DNA of 64,000 bases, from positions 1 through 64,000 of the forward strand of contig NZ_JAFFQC010000023.1 in NCBI RefSeq assembly GCF_016918545.1, written 5' to 3'. Numbering within the stretch: the first letter of the stretch is position 1; the number at the start of each line of letters is the position of its first letter. Position numbers and translations under genes: made by a program. The DNA comes from Desulfobulbus alkaliphilus. Lineage in GTDB: Bacteria > Desulfobacterota > Desulfobulbia > Desulfobulbales > Desulfobulbaceae. The notes beneath the pieces were generated by a model. That model saw nothing but the letters and a program-made list of their open reading frames with translations. It was not told where the DNA came from and ran no database searches. Shown here piece by piece: positions 1 through 9,298 of this stretch.

Positions 1-457
1 CGGCGCGGTGGAGTGCGGTTGCAAGGAGTTCAAAAACGTCTTCTACACCCAGTGGGAATCACGTCCGGCAACTGCGGCGGATAAAGAAAAAAATCTGCTT
101 GAACAGGCCATCGAGGTGGCGGCGACCACCGTCCACCTCCTCAATGAGGTCATCCCCAGACCGGCGCTGGGAGGGGTAACGCCAGCCGATGTGCAGCGGG
201 GTGAAGAGGAAAGCCGCCGACGGAAAATAGAGCGGTATCGCCAGGAGGAAGAGGACAAACCGCAGCCACCCCCTCCATCACGGCCCATCTGGGAGGTGGT
301 CAAACAGGCAGTGAAGGCAGAGGCGATGAGCACCAAGGAAGTGCTCACCAGACTCGCCTTCTTCGGCATGCGGCCCTTGCGAAGGGTCGCTCAACTCAAT
401 AGGGAGGTGTGGGGGAATTAAGGTGATTTTTTGTCCGATTTATCTTGCGCCACTGCA
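1..457 (+). mobile_element. Right end of a transposable element (partial)
   Basis: The window opens inside an integrase-type transposase gene whose stop is at 419-421. The next 36 bases carry no gene and end at about 457 with ...CTGCA. Immediately beyond this, on the minus strand, the ClC reading frame resumes normal family sequence (GNY preceded by FEMT). The junction near 457/458 is therefore the inferred element end. A terminal CA would suit the TG...CA ends of IS3-like elements, but the other end lies outside the window, so family and target duplication cannot be checked. Confidence 0.6.
2..421 (+). CDS. Transposase, integrase core (rve) C-terminal part, 5' partial
   Basis: The frame is open to the window edge, so only the C-terminal 139 codons or so are seen. 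The segment around VFYTQWESRP and then RPALGGVTPADVQRG resembles the end of a DDE integrase core, where a proline-alanine-leucine stretch is followed by a 'G-x-TP-x-x-V' box. A charged, proline-rich linker and a basic tail follow. The catalytic DDE residues lie before the window. It converges on the broken ClC gene and overlaps its artificial 3' end. IS3- or IS481-like is possible, but the family is not settled. Confidence 0.6.
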   Translation, partial: GAVECGCKEFKNVFYTQWESRPATAADKEKNLLEQAIEVAATTVHLLNEVIPRPALGGVTPADVQRGEEESRRRKIERYRQEEEDKPQPPPPSRPIWEVVKQAVKAEAMSTKEVLTRLAFFGMRPLRRVAQLNREVWGN

Positions 458-1649
458 GGTAATTGCCGGTCATCTCAAAAAGGAGAAAGATGGCGGTGAG
501 TGGTGCATGGGTCGAGGCGGCAACAAAGGCTCCGATGCCCACCGTGGCATACGCCCCGGGGGAGGCCGTATAGTGCGGCAGAAAATGATGAACAACACTG
601 CCATAGGCCCCGCCCAGGACCGCACCGATGAACAGTGCAGGGGCAAAAACCCCTCCGGCACCACCTGAGCCCAGGGTGATGGCCGTGGCCAGGGATTTGA
701 GAGCGACCAGGGCCAGCATCTGCCACATCAAGGTTTCTCCGGCCAGGGTTTCAGCTATGTATTCATAGCCTTCTCCCATGACCTGAGGGAAAAAAAGGGC
801 AATACACCCCAATAAAAAAGCGCCAAAAATCGGTTTCACCTGCGCATGCAGGGGGAGGGCCTGGAATCGGTCACGGACAAAATAAAAAAGGCGGATATGG
901 AACACCGCCACCACTCCGACAATGACCGCCATCAGGGTATAGAGGGGCAGCTCGACAAAGGCGTTGACAATTGTGTAATCCGGAATGGGAAATGCGGGTA
1001 CTTCTCCGTAATAGGCTCGGGAAACAACCGTGGCCAATGCAGAAGCAATCACCAGGGCCGCGAAGGAGGAGAGTTCATAGGTACCGAGCAGGACGATCTC
1101 GGCGGCGAAGAACACCCCGGCCAGGGGGGCATTGAAGATACCGGCAACGCCCCCGGCACAGCCGGCGGCAATATAAACCTTCCGCCGCGAACCCGAGACC
1201 CGGAATCGCTGCCCCACCTGAGACCCGAGGGCTCCACTGATCTGGGCTATAGGCCCTTCCACACCGGCCGAGTTTCCGGAACCAATGGTCAGGGCGGTGC
1301 TGATGGTTTTGATGAAAATGTTCCGGGCTCGGATAACACCGTTTTCCAGATTAACCCGGCGCAGAAAAGCCGTGAACCCATATCCGTTGACCTTACCGGG
1401 AAAGGCTAGAGACAATGGGATCAGCAGGGCAGCGCCGGTCATGGGCAGCAGAGGCAGAAGAAACCAGCGCCAACCACCCTCCCCTATCCGCAGCAGCTCA
1501 TACCCCCGGACAAAGAGCATTTGATGCACGAACTCCACGGTCTCCCGGAACACGATGATGACCAACCCGGCCATAACCCCGATGCAGGCGGCGATCATGA
1601 GCATTCGTGATCGATCACCCGGTAAAAAAGGTTTCAGTCTAGCCAGCAT
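396..1649 (-). pseudogene. ClC-type chloride channel/antiporter, 3' truncated by a mobile element
   Basis: This encodes a multi-pass ClC anion channel or proton/chloride exchanger. The selectivity-filter motifs are visible: GSGNSAGVEGP near residue 120 (the GxxGxEGP region) and GSGGAGGVFAPALF near residue 330 (the GxFxP region). The family sequence stops at THAPLTAIFLLFEMTGNY. The last 20 or so residues are encoded by the mobile element. In E. coli ClC this break lies in helix O, so the last helices, including the one with the chloride-coordinating tyrosine, and any CBS domains are missing. It is most likely inactive. The start at 1649 has GGAGCGGAT before the ATG. Confidence 0.8.
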
Positions 1650-2489
1650 ATCCGCTCCGGTTTCCAGGTCGTGCAGTCATTTGGTACATCTTTGGAACAT
1701 AGCAGTGAACGGTTGCCGGTCATTCCTGAGCGACAGTCACCGGTCTGGAAAAACAATTCCGCGACTGCAATCGCCACAAATAAACGCCAATGAAATATAT
1801 CCGGCGGTCTGGCGTGTTTCAGTCATGGAGAGGGCCGGGCCATGCACTTGCCGCCCCTGTCTGCCGCGCGAAGCGACCTGGGCCGTGACGAACCCAGGAC
1901 AAGGCGACCATAACAAAAACCACGTCTGAAAAAAAGAACCTCTCACAAAAAAAAGACTACCACCTCGTGTCCCTCCACAAGCAAGAATTTCTGTTCTCAC
2001 TGGAGGCACCCTGGCAAAGGTGCCCACAGGCATGGAGATCCTGTTCGAAGAGGTCATGTGCGGTGCCACAAAGTGTCAAGCATGGATCCATGAGCGTTCG
2101 TCCGCAGGTCGGCTTTGTTATTGGTGGCCGTTCGATTAAAGTAGACTGTATCGGACGGGTACGGAAATGAAGTTAGCGGATGAACATCCCCAAGGGCGGC
2201 GAGTACAGTCGCATTAGACAATTTTTCTCCAAGTACAACCTGATTTCGTTACATTACAACCTAAACAGCAGCACAGCAGCTCAACCTTGACGAATCCAGG
2301 TCAGGGGAAGAAATCCATTTCTGGACACCGGAACCACCTCGAGCAAACAGAATATACGTCCGCGGGATGGTCACCTGCACCATCCGAACCTTGCACAATG
2401 GTTTCCTGTCCCCTATAATGGTCTCGTGCACCCCTTCGCTGTACAGTCAGCGTCTCTATTTTCACACCGATTCATTGCGGGAAGGTCTC
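1650..2489. other. Intergenic stretch with no convincing gene
   Basis: About 840 bases lie between the ClC remnant and the small protein at 2490. Several open frames exist on both strands (for example 1737-2069 minus and 1967-2170 plus). They have atypical, Cys/Arg/Trp-rich compositions and no good ribosome binding site, so I do not call them. Decayed mobile-element DNA is possible, given the transposon end nearby. Confidence 0.4.
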
Positions 2490-2666
2490 ATGCCAGACAA
2501 TAAAAGAAAACCCGATGCCGCCAGGGTAGCCTTCCTACGTTCACTGCCCGCTGAAATCAAAGCGACCATCAGCGGAACCGAGGCCGAACAGTTCATGTAC
2601 GGAGACGATATCCCGGAATCCCTCTTTGAAAAAATCAAGGATTTCCTGGTGGACAACGACGAATAA
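2490..2666 (+). CDS. Small conserved-looking hypothetical protein, 58 aa
   Basis: A short, acidic, probably cytosolic protein beginning MPDNKRKPDAARVAFLRSL and ending KDFLVDNDE. I chose the ATG at 2490 because GGGAAGG lies just upstream and because the 41 codons before it look non-coding. The predicted fold is two or three helices, with no metal or catalytic motif visible. It stands alone, upstream of the pyruvate:ferredoxin oxidoreductase gene and in the same direction, 450 bases away. Function unknown. Confidence 0.5.
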   Translation: MPDNKRKPDAARVAFLRSLPAEIKATISGTEAEQFMYGDDIPESLFEKIKDFLVDNDE

Positions 2667-3118
2667 ACGATTCCTCCCTTGGACGTCAATCTGCTCACCA
2701 GCCCGCCCCATCTTTGCGTACCCGGGCCGAGTTGTACCCAAGCCGACACCGGTAGGCCGTATCTCTTGCCGGGAGCGGCAACCCATTGCAACTGTATGGA
2801 TTTCCGCAAACGCTTTAGCATTGCATAATGCTATTATTTGGTTTATGTTGCCCCATTAAGGTGCTGAATGTCAATTCAGTATCTCAGCCGGCAACACCCT
2901 TTTTCCTCTGCATTGTGCAGTTGATGTGCAACCAAGGTCTACCGGTACAGTTATCAGTCATATCCTGCCTGCAGCAACAAGAGGGCGAAAAACAGGGCGG
3001 CACGACCTGAATTTTTTTTCAAGGTTCCCCGGAACCTTTCCCATGGCGTTCATCTTTTAACCGTTTCCGGCGGCCAGCCGTCGGCAAATACCAACCACCG
3101 TGTAAGGAGAATGATCTT
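2667..3118. other. Leader region of the pyruvate:ferredoxin oxidoreductase gene
   Basis: No gene is seen in these 450 bases. A possible sigma-70-like promoter is TTGCAT (2821-2826), 17 bases, then TATGTT (2844-2849), next to the inverted repeat GCATT-GCAT-AATGC at about 2817-2830. If real, it would leave a long leader of about 270 bases before the ATG at 3119. The ribosome binding site AAGGAGA is at 3104-3110. The promoter call is weak. Confidence 0.25.
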
Positions 3119-6100
3119 ATGTCGCGAAAAATGGTCACTATTGACGGAAACCAGGCATGTACGCATGTAGCGTATGCCACAAGTGAAGTCATAACAATCT
3201 ATCCCATTACGCCATCGTCTCCGATGGCGGCCGAAGCGGATGCCAAGGCCAATGCCAAACAGAAGAACATCTGGGGCTCCATCCCGGTCATCTCCCAGAT
3301 GCAGTCCGAGGCCGGTGTGGCTGGCTCCATCCACGGTTCGTTGGGTGCCGGAGCGCTGTGCACCACTTTCACCGCATCCCAGGGCCTGCTGCTGCTGACC
3401 CCCAACATGTACAAGATCGCCGGCGAACTCCTGCCCACGGTCTTCCATGTCACCGCCCGCGCCATTGCCTGTCAGGGTCTGTCCATTTTCGGCGACCACG
3501 GCGATGTCATGGCCGTTCGCCAGACCGGCTGGGCTCTGATCTGCTCCCAGGATGTCCAGGAAGCGCAGGACTTCTCCCTGATTTCCACCCAGGCGACCCT
3601 GGCCTCCCGCATCCCCTTCCTCCATTTCTTCGACGGATTCCGCACCTCCCACGAAGTTATGAAGATCGAGGAGTTGAGCTATGAAGAAATGCAGGCCATG
3701 ATCGATGAAGACCTGATCATTGCCCACCGTGAGCGCGCCCTGACCCCGGACCGTCCCACTATCGGCGGAACCGCGCAGAACCCTGATGTCTACTTCATCG
3801 GTCGCGAAACGGTCAATAAATTCTACGAAGCGCTTCCGGGCATTGTCCAGCAGACCATGGACAAATTCGCCGCCATCACCGGGCGTCAGTACCACCTCTT
3901 TGATTACATCGGTGCCCCCGATGCCACCGATGTTATCGTTGTCATGGGCTCCGGTGCCCTGACCGTCACCTCCACCGTCGAACATATGGTCGCCCAGGGC
4001 GACAAAGTGGGCGTGGTTATTGTCCGCCTGTTCCGTCCGTTTGACGCCACAGCCATGGTCAATTCCCTGCCGCCGACCGTGGAAAGGATCACGGTGCTTG
4101 ACCGTACCAAAGAGCCCGGCTCCAACGGCGATCCGCTTTACCTTGATGTCCGCACAGCCCTCACCGAGGCTGCCGAGGCCAACCCGACCATGTTCACCCC
4201 GGTCATCCTCAACGGCCGCTATGGCCTGGGTTCCGCCGAGTTCACTCCGGCCATGGTCAAGGCTGTCTACGACAACATGGCTTCCCTGGCACCGAAGAAA
4301 AAATTCTGTGTCGGCCCCAACGACGACGTGGCTTTCACCAGCCTCAAGTACGACAAGACCTACAATATCGAGGGCGCCGACGTCTATCGGGCCATGTTCT
4401 ATGGGCTGGGCTCCGACGGCACCGTCGGCGCCAACAAGAACACCATCAAGATCATCGGTGAAGAAACCGATAATTCGACCCAGGGATACTTTGTCTACGA
4501 CTCCAAGAAATCCGGTTCCATGACCGTCTCGCATCTGCGTTTCGGCAAGAATCAGATCGTTGCTCCCTATCTGATCAATAAAGCCAACTTCGTAGCCTGC
4601 CATAACCCCGCCTTCCTCAACACCTATGACATGGTGGGCAAACTCGAGTCCGGCGGCACCTTCCTGCTGACCACCACCTTCACCAAGGATGAGATCTGGG
4701 ATCACCTGCCGGCCATGGTGCAGAAACAGCTCATCGAAAAGAAAATCAAATTCTACATCATCGATGCGGTCAAACTCGGTCAGGCTCTAGGCCTGGGGGC
4801 GCGCATCAACATGATCATGCAGACCGCTTTTTTTGTCATCTCCGACATCATCAGCAAGGATGATGCCATCAAGGCGATCAAAGACGCGATCAAAAAGACC
4901 TACGGCATCAAGGGCGACAAGGTCCTGAAAATGAACTACGGTGCCGTTGATGGTGCCATTGAGAATATCGTCGAAGTCAAGATCCCGAAAAAAATCAGCG
5001 GACATGAACTGCCGCCCACCGTTTCCGAGGAAGCCCCGGACTTTGTAAAAACCGTGACCGCCAAAATGATGGCCGGGTTCGGTGACGAGATCCCGGTGTC
5101 CCAATTCCCCAATGACGGTCGCTGGCCCACCGCCACCTCCCAGTGGGAAAAACGCAATATCGCTGTTACCGTGGCCCAGTGGGATCCAGCATCCTGCATC
5201 CAGTGCGGTCGCTGTTCGCTGGTTTGTCCGCACGGCTGCATCCGCATGAAGGTCGCCACCCCCGAGGCCCTCAAGGCCGCAGGTGCCGATGCCAGCTTCA
5301 AGACCGCCGATGCGGTGGGCAAGGAATTCAAGGGTATGCAGTTCACCGTTCAGGTCTCCACCCCCGACTGCAACGGCTGTACCCTGTGCGTGGTCGCCTG
5401 TCCGGCCCGCGCCAAGGACAAGGATGGCAAGAAGACCGAGCACCGTGCGCTGGAAATGGTCAATAACACCGACGCGGTCAAGGCCGAATCACTGAAGACC
5501 TGGAAAACCTTCCTGGCCCTGCCGGAAGTGGATGAGAGCCTGTTCAATGTCGGCACCATCAAGGGCAGCCAGTTCAAACGGCCCCTGTTCGAGTTCTCCG
5601 GCGCCTGCGCCGGTTGCGGTGAGACCCAGTACATCAAACTCATCAGCCAGCTGGTTGGCGATCGGATGCTGGCGTCCAATGCCACCGGTTGCTCTTCCAT
5701 TTACTCCGGCAACCTGCCCACCACCCCGTACTGTCAGCGTGACGACGGACGCGGTCCGGCTTGGTCCAATTCCCTGTTCGAGGACAACGCCGAGCATGGA
5801 TTGGGTATGCGCCAGGCCGTGGACAAACTGGCCAGCCAGGCCGTTGAACTGGTTGAAGAGGCTGTCAAGGATGGCCTGGTCACCAAGGCCCTGGCTGACT
5901 CCCTGCTCACTTCTTCGCAGAAAACCCAGGCCGAGATCGAAGCCCAGCGGGCTCGCGTGGCCGAACTGAAGGCAGCTCTGGAGGGTAAAAAAGACAAGAT
6001 CTCCAAGCGTCTTCTCCCGGTGGCTGATTATCTGGTGAAAAAATCGGTGTGGATCATTGGTGGTGACGGCTGGGCCTATGACATCGGGTACGGCGGCCTG

Positions 6101-6694
6101 GATCACGTACTGTCCACCGGCATGAACGTCAATGTCCTTGTCATGGACACCGAGGTCTACTCCAACACCGGTGGTCAGATGTCCAAGGCCACCCCGCGGG
6201 CCTCGGTCGCACAGTTCGCCGCCGGCGGCAAGAAATCACCCAAAAAGAACATGGGCCTGATCTTCTCCACCTTCGGCAATGTCTATGTGGCCCGGGTCGC
6301 CCTCGGAGCCAACCCGCAGCAGACCATCAAGGCCATCCAGGAAGCCGAGGCTTATGACGGTCCGTCCATCATCCTCGCGTACGCCCACTGCATCAACCAC
6401 GGCATCAATATGGCCATTGGTCTGGATCAGCAGAAGAAAGCGGTCGAGTGCGGTCACTGGTCACTGTTCCGCTACAACCCGACGCTTGAAGCAGAAGGCA
6501 AAAACCCGATGGTTATTGATTCCAAGGAACCGACCATCTCCTTTGCCGATTATGCCATGAACGAAAACCGCTACCGGATGCTGAAACTCTCCAACCCGGA
6601 AATGGCCGATGAGTTGATGGCACTGTCCCAGCAAGACGTTGATAAAGCCTGGAAACTGCTCAAGGGTTGGGCTAAGGCTCTTGAAAGCGAATAA
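3119..6694 (+). CDS. nifJ: Pyruvate:ferredoxin (flavodoxin) oxidoreductase, single chain
   Basis: Converts pyruvate and CoA to acetyl-CoA and CO2, reducing ferredoxin; a central enzyme of anaerobic carbon metabolism in the cytosol. The 1,191 residues match the usual fused homodimer type. The N-terminal pyrimidine-binding domain begins with DGNQACTHVAYATSEV. Two 4Fe-4S motifs are seen: CIQCGRCSLVCP (about 693) and CNGCTLCVVACP (about 751). CAGCGET (about 830) belongs to the proximal cluster. The thiamine-diphosphate motif GDGWAYDIGYGGLDHVL starts near 981, with the NTGGQMS segment after it. The start follows AAGGAGA. It is monocistronic, with a clear terminator downstream. Confidence 0.97.
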   Translation: MSRKMVTIDGNQACTHVAYATSEVITIYPITPSSPMAAEADAKANAKQKNIWGSIPVISQMQSEAGVAGSIHGSLGAGALCTTFTASQGLLLLTPNMYKIAGELLPTVFHVTARAIACQGLSIFGDHGDVMAVRQTGWALICSQDVQEAQDFSLISTQATLASRIPFLHFFDGFRTSHEVMKIEELSYEEMQAMIDEDLIIAHRERALTPDRPTIGGTAQNPDVYFIGRETVNKFYEALPGIVQQTMDKFAAITGRQYHLFDYIGAPDATDVIVVMGSGALTVTSTVEHMVAQGDKVGVVIVRLFRPFDATAMVNSLPPTVERITVLDRTKEPGSNGDPLYLDVRTALTEAAEANPTMFTPVILNGRYGLGSAEFTPAMVKAVYDNMASLAPKKKFCVGPNDDVAFTSLKYDKTYNIEGADVYRAMFYGLGSDGTVGANKNTIKIIGEETDNSTQGYFVYDSKKSGSMTVSHLRFGKNQIVAPYLINKANFVACHNPAFLNTYDMVGKLESGGTFLLTTTFTKDEIWDHLPAMVQKQLIEKKIKFYIIDAVKLGQALGLGARINMIMQTAFFVISDIISKDDAIKAIKDAIKKTYGIKGDKVLKMNYGAVDGAIENIVEVKIPKKISGHELPPTVSEEAPDFVKTVTAKMMAGFGDEIPVSQFPNDGRWPTATSQWEKRNIAVTVAQWDPASCIQCGRCSLVCPHGCIRMKVATPEALKAAGADASFKTADAVGKEFKGMQFTVQVSTPDCNGCTLCVVACPARAKDKDGKKTEHRALEMVNNTDAVKAESLKTWKTFLALPEVDESLFNVGTIKGSQFKRPLFEFSGACAGCGETQYIKLISQLVGDRMLASNATGCSSIYSGNLPTTPYCQRDDGRGPAWSNSLFEDNAEHGLGMRQAVDKLASQAVELVEEAVKDGLVTKALADSLLTSSQKTQAEIEAQRARVAELKAALEGKKDKISKRLLPVADYLVKKSVWIIGGDGWAYDIGYGGLDHVLSTGMNVNVLVMDTEVYSNTGGQMSKATPRASVAQFAAGGKKSPKKNMGLIFSTFGNVYVARVALGANPQQTIKAIQEAEAYDGPSIILAYAHCINHGINMAIGLDQQKKAVECGHWSLFRYNPTLEAEGKNPMVIDSKEPTISFADYAMNENRYRMLKLSNPEMADELMALSQQDVDKAWKLLKGWAKALESE

Positions 6695-6740
6695 ACCTGG
6701 AAAACCATCATCCGTCCGCGGATGATGACAAACAAAAAAA

Positions 6741-6773
6741 AACCTGCCGGCTCACGCCGGCAGGGTTTTTTTT
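6741..6773 (+). terminator. Rho-independent terminator of nifJ
   Basis: A GC-rich hairpin, CCTGCCGGC-TCAC-GCCGGCAGG, is preceded by A residues and followed by G and eight T residues. It lies 46 bases after the nifJ stop. The A-run before the stem would also let it work on the minus strand. Confidence 0.9.
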
Positions 6774-6783
6774 GTGGCAGAAA

Positions 6784-6891
6784 CCTGAATCCGTGACGGC
6801 TGGTGAAAGGTATCGCCAAGGATTCCCCTACAATTAAGATGATTACAGCAAGATATATCCGAAATAAGAGTTCAGCCGTCACGCATTCAGG
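6784..6891 (-). repeat. MITE-like interspersed element, copy A
   Basis: A 108-bp element whose ends are inverted copies of CCTGAATCCGTGACGGCTGG (6784-6803 and, with one or two changes, 6873-6891). Its interior, read on the minus strand, matches the other copies (GATATATCTTGCTGTAATCAT-like core). AGAAA flanks both sides (6779-6783, 6892-6896), perhaps a short target duplication. It lies between the nifJ terminator and the convergent YkgJ gene. Confidence 0.8.
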
Positions 6892-6989
6892 AGAAAGGGA
6901 CGCGTTCTCCATCCCCTCCGAAGCTTGCTCAGGTCGTCCCGGGTTGTCAAGAACGGGGACTCAGGATTAGCCGTCTTTTCTTGGTCGGC

Positions 6990-7922
6990 TTACCGTTCCC
7001 GTGCCATGCGGTCCCGTTCCGCTTTCATTTGCTGATACTCCTGCTCCGCCTTCTGCAGCGCTTCGTCCTGGCGCTTTCTGATTTCTTCCACCTTGCTCTG
7101 AATTTTTTCCTCCTTGATGCTGAGGCCAGCGGCTCCGAACAAGGTATTGGCAAGATATTTGAATGAAAAGAGCATCAGCTTGACATCATCTTCCCTGATC
7201 GCGGCCAGGGTTTCGGCATCGACCTCATAGGTGTCAAGAAAAGAACTCTCAAAAATAAAAGTACGAAAAGTATCAAGGTCGGTTGAAGCCATGAAGAACA
7301 TGCGTTTGGCGGCATCACTCAAGGAAGCCTGATGGCCAAAGGATTTACGCCGCATCACCAGGCGCAGCCAGTCCTTGTTCATCTCGTCCCGCAGGTCGAC
7401 CCCCTGGTCCTGCCGCCACTCTCCGATGGTCCATTGCTTCGGTTCCTCGTGCCCTTTGCAGTGCGGTTCTTTGACCAGAAAGAAAAATTTCTCCTCGGCA
7501 TCATCATCCTTGCCTCCTTCATGAAAGTCGGCCATGCCCACCGGGTAATACCGACAAGCGGAAGGCCTGTCCGTATAGACGGTGCATCCTTGTGGGGTCA
7601 CAAACGGACAACCATTTTTCTCGCCAACCAGTTTTATCTGCAATCCGGGCATATCGGTTTTTTCCAGGTAGGTCGGTTCGGTATACTCGGTGATGAATGC
7701 ATGCGCCGGCATATTGAGCCGTTTGCGAAGGACAAGGATGTCATACGGTGTGAGAATGATCTTGATATTATGACAGCATGCAGTGAAGCAACTCACCTCA
7801 GGATGGCACTCAAATTGCAATCGTGAGTCAAGAGTTAATTTTTCCGGCTGAATGTTGGACGGGTTTTTGTCCGTAGCCTTTAAAAAATCATATTCAGTCT
7901 TATTCTTTTTTTTAATGACCAT
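6990..7922 (-). CDS. YkgJ-family cysteine cluster protein
   Basis: A 310-residue protein with the YkgJ/CxxCxxCC zinc- or iron-binding pattern: C39, C45, C49 and C50 (CFTACC), followed by GCPFVTPQGC...RPSACRYYP around residues 105-130. The first half is this metal-binding module. The last 60 residues form a charged helix or coiled coil (EEIRKRQDEALQKAEQEYQ). The substrate is unknown; related proteins are often called Fe-S oxidoreductases without proof. The ATG at 7922 is preferred over an upstream TTG because GAGGTG lies six bases before it. It converges on nifJ. Confidence 0.8.
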   Translation of the reverse strand: MVIKKKNKTEYDFLKATDKNPSNIQPEKLTLDSRLQFECHPEVSCFTACCHNIKIILTPYDILVLRKRLNMPAHAFITEYTEPTYLEKTDMPGLQIKLVGEKNGCPFVTPQGCTVYTDRPSACRYYPVGMADFHEGGKDDDAEEKFFFLVKEPHCKGHEEPKQWTIGEWRQDQGVDLRDEMNKDWLRLVMRRKSFGHQASLSDAAKRMFFMASTDLDTFRTFIFESSFLDTYEVDAETLAAIREDDVKLMLFSFKYLANTLFGAAGLSIKEEKIQSKVEEIRKRQDEALQKAEQEYQQMKAERDRMARER

Positions 7923-8222
7923 TAAGCACCTCGTGCGGGTGAGGATTGAAAGCAAGAATATACGTCTTGCAACATTGGCTAAACACGAAAAATTGCCATT
8001 TTACCATGTGACATGGCGGTGTCAAACCTTATCAGGATAATAATCCTTCAGCATGGAGCAACACACTAAGACGCAAGGTTTGAAAAGGCAATGCAGGCCT
8101 GAGTCAAGGATTCAGGCTGAAGAAAACAATCGTCCCCGGTGCGTATTTTATTTGTATTCCACCACAAACCTGCTAGAAGACAACCACAGTGTTTTTTAAT
8201 CCCTTTGGACCGACAAACATCT
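7923..8222. other. Intergenic region between divergent genes
   Basis: Three hundred bases that must hold the promoters of the YkgJ gene (minus) and possibly of the small gene at 8223 (plus). I see an imperfect palindrome CCATGTGACATGG near 8005-8017 and a partial match to the MITE arm (AGGATTCAGGCTGA, near 8105). No gene is supported. Confidence 0.3.
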
Positions 8223-8420
8223 ATGAAAAAATTTTTTCACAACCCCATTGATTTCAGCAAGGTCAACACGCTCATCTACCATCTGCCGGATGGCCCTGCC
8301 TTTTCGGTTGAAATGAGCGATTTGGAAGGGTTCATCGATATCGACATCGGCCTTGGTGATGTCTGCGATACCACCGATATCGACGGCGTCCTCCATTTTT
8401 TTCCCAAAGGAAACGCCTGA
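8223..8420 (+). CDS. Small acidic hypothetical protein, 65 aa
   Basis: Begins MKKFFHNPIDFSKVNTLIYH and is rich in Asp in its second half (FIDIDIGLGDVCDTTDIDG). There are no membrane segments. The open frame extends further upstream, but the codons before 8223 look non-coding and the ATG here fits a compact protein. No strong ribosome binding site is seen. It lies 68 bases before the PHP phosphatase gene on the same strand and may share its transcript. I do not recognise the family. Confidence 0.45.
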   Translation: MKKFFHNPIDFSKVNTLIYHLPDGPAFSVEMSDLEGFIDIDIGLGDVCDTTDIDGVLHFFPKGNA

Positions 8421-8488
8421 CTCCTGCACTTCTTTATTTTTCGATTAAAATATTATCGAACGCCGCCCAGCGTTTTCCTTGCGCCGCC

Positions 8489-9286
8489 ATGTCTCTTCCG
8501 CCGATTATTGACATCACAACCGATGGCCATGTGCACACTCACCTCTGCAATCATGCAGTAGGCGAAATGGAAGAGTATGTCGAGCACGCTGTGGCCCAAG
8601 GATTACGTGGCATCACCTTTCTCGAACATCTTGAAGCCGAAATACGTTATCAACCCCGCAGTTGGCTGGAGAAAGAAGAATTCGATATCTATTTCCGCGA
8701 GGGTGAGCGGCTTAAACACCGCTTTGGAAGCGTAATCAAAATCCGTTTAGGAGTGGAAGCCGGATACAATCCGGCCGCATCCAACCTTCTCAGGGAAAAG
8801 CTGAGCCATTATCCCTGGGATCGAATCGGTATTTCCTGCCATTTCCATCCGCAAGGCGAGGTTCATCGCAATCTGCTCAGCCGCCGCCGGGAAAGCCTGG
8901 ATCAACTGGCTGCCATCGGGGTCGATTTTGTTGTCACACAGTATTTCGACGCCTTGCTCGAAGCCGTGGACTTTATCGACTGTGATGTCCTCTGTCACCT
9001 CGATGCGGTTCTCCGGCACTATCCAGGCATCCGGTTCAATACGGAGCACCAACAACAGATCGCTGCCTTACTGGACGCCATGCAGGCCAAAGGTGTGGCA
9101 CTGGAAATCAACACCTCGGGGTTTGATTACCGCGGCTCTCCTTTTCCGACGCCATGGATCATCGCCGCAGCCATGGAACGCGGCATTCCCTTGAGTGCCG
9201 GATCCGACGCCCATCGACCGGAAGATGTCGGGCGGTACTTCGATCGCCTTCCGGACTACCTGGTACAGGTTGCAGCGCAGTCCTAA
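8489..9286 (+). CDS. PHP-domain phosphoesterase, histidinol-phosphatase-like
   Basis: A 265-residue PHP-fold metal-dependent phosphatase. The N-terminal metal motif reads DGHVHTHLCNHA (D-x-H-x-H). Further metal ligands are suggested by FLEHLE, GVEAGY, SCHFHP, CHLDAV and the closing AGSDAHRPEDVGRYFD motif, the usual order for HisK/HisJ-type histidinol phosphatases. No other his genes are nearby, so a different sugar or nucleotide phosphate substrate is equally possible. It converges with the HEAT/receiver gene, with only 12 bases between the two stops. Confidence 0.8.
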   Translation: MSLPPIIDITTDGHVHTHLCNHAVGEMEEYVEHAVAQGLRGITFLEHLEAEIRYQPRSWLEKEEFDIYFREGERLKHRFGSVIKIRLGVEAGYNPAASNLLREKLSHYPWDRIGISCHFHPQGEVHRNLLSRRRESLDQLAAIGVDFVVTQYFDALLEAVDFIDCDVLCHLDAVLRHYPGIRFNTEHQQQIAALLDAMQAKGVALEINTSGFDYRGSPFPTPWIIAAAMERGIPLSAGSDAHRPEDVGRYFDRLPDYLVQVAAQS

Positions 9287-9298
9287 CCTCGAAACCAT

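Noticed and set aside
1737-2170. Protein-coding frames in the region after the ClC remnant
   Set aside because: No ribosome binding sites, atypical composition, and frames that do not extend into recognisable domains.
3050-4705. Long open frame antisense to nifJ (551 codons)
   Set aside because: It is a shadow of the GC-rich nifJ gene: Gly/His/Asp-rich composition, no family resemblance and no ribosome binding site.
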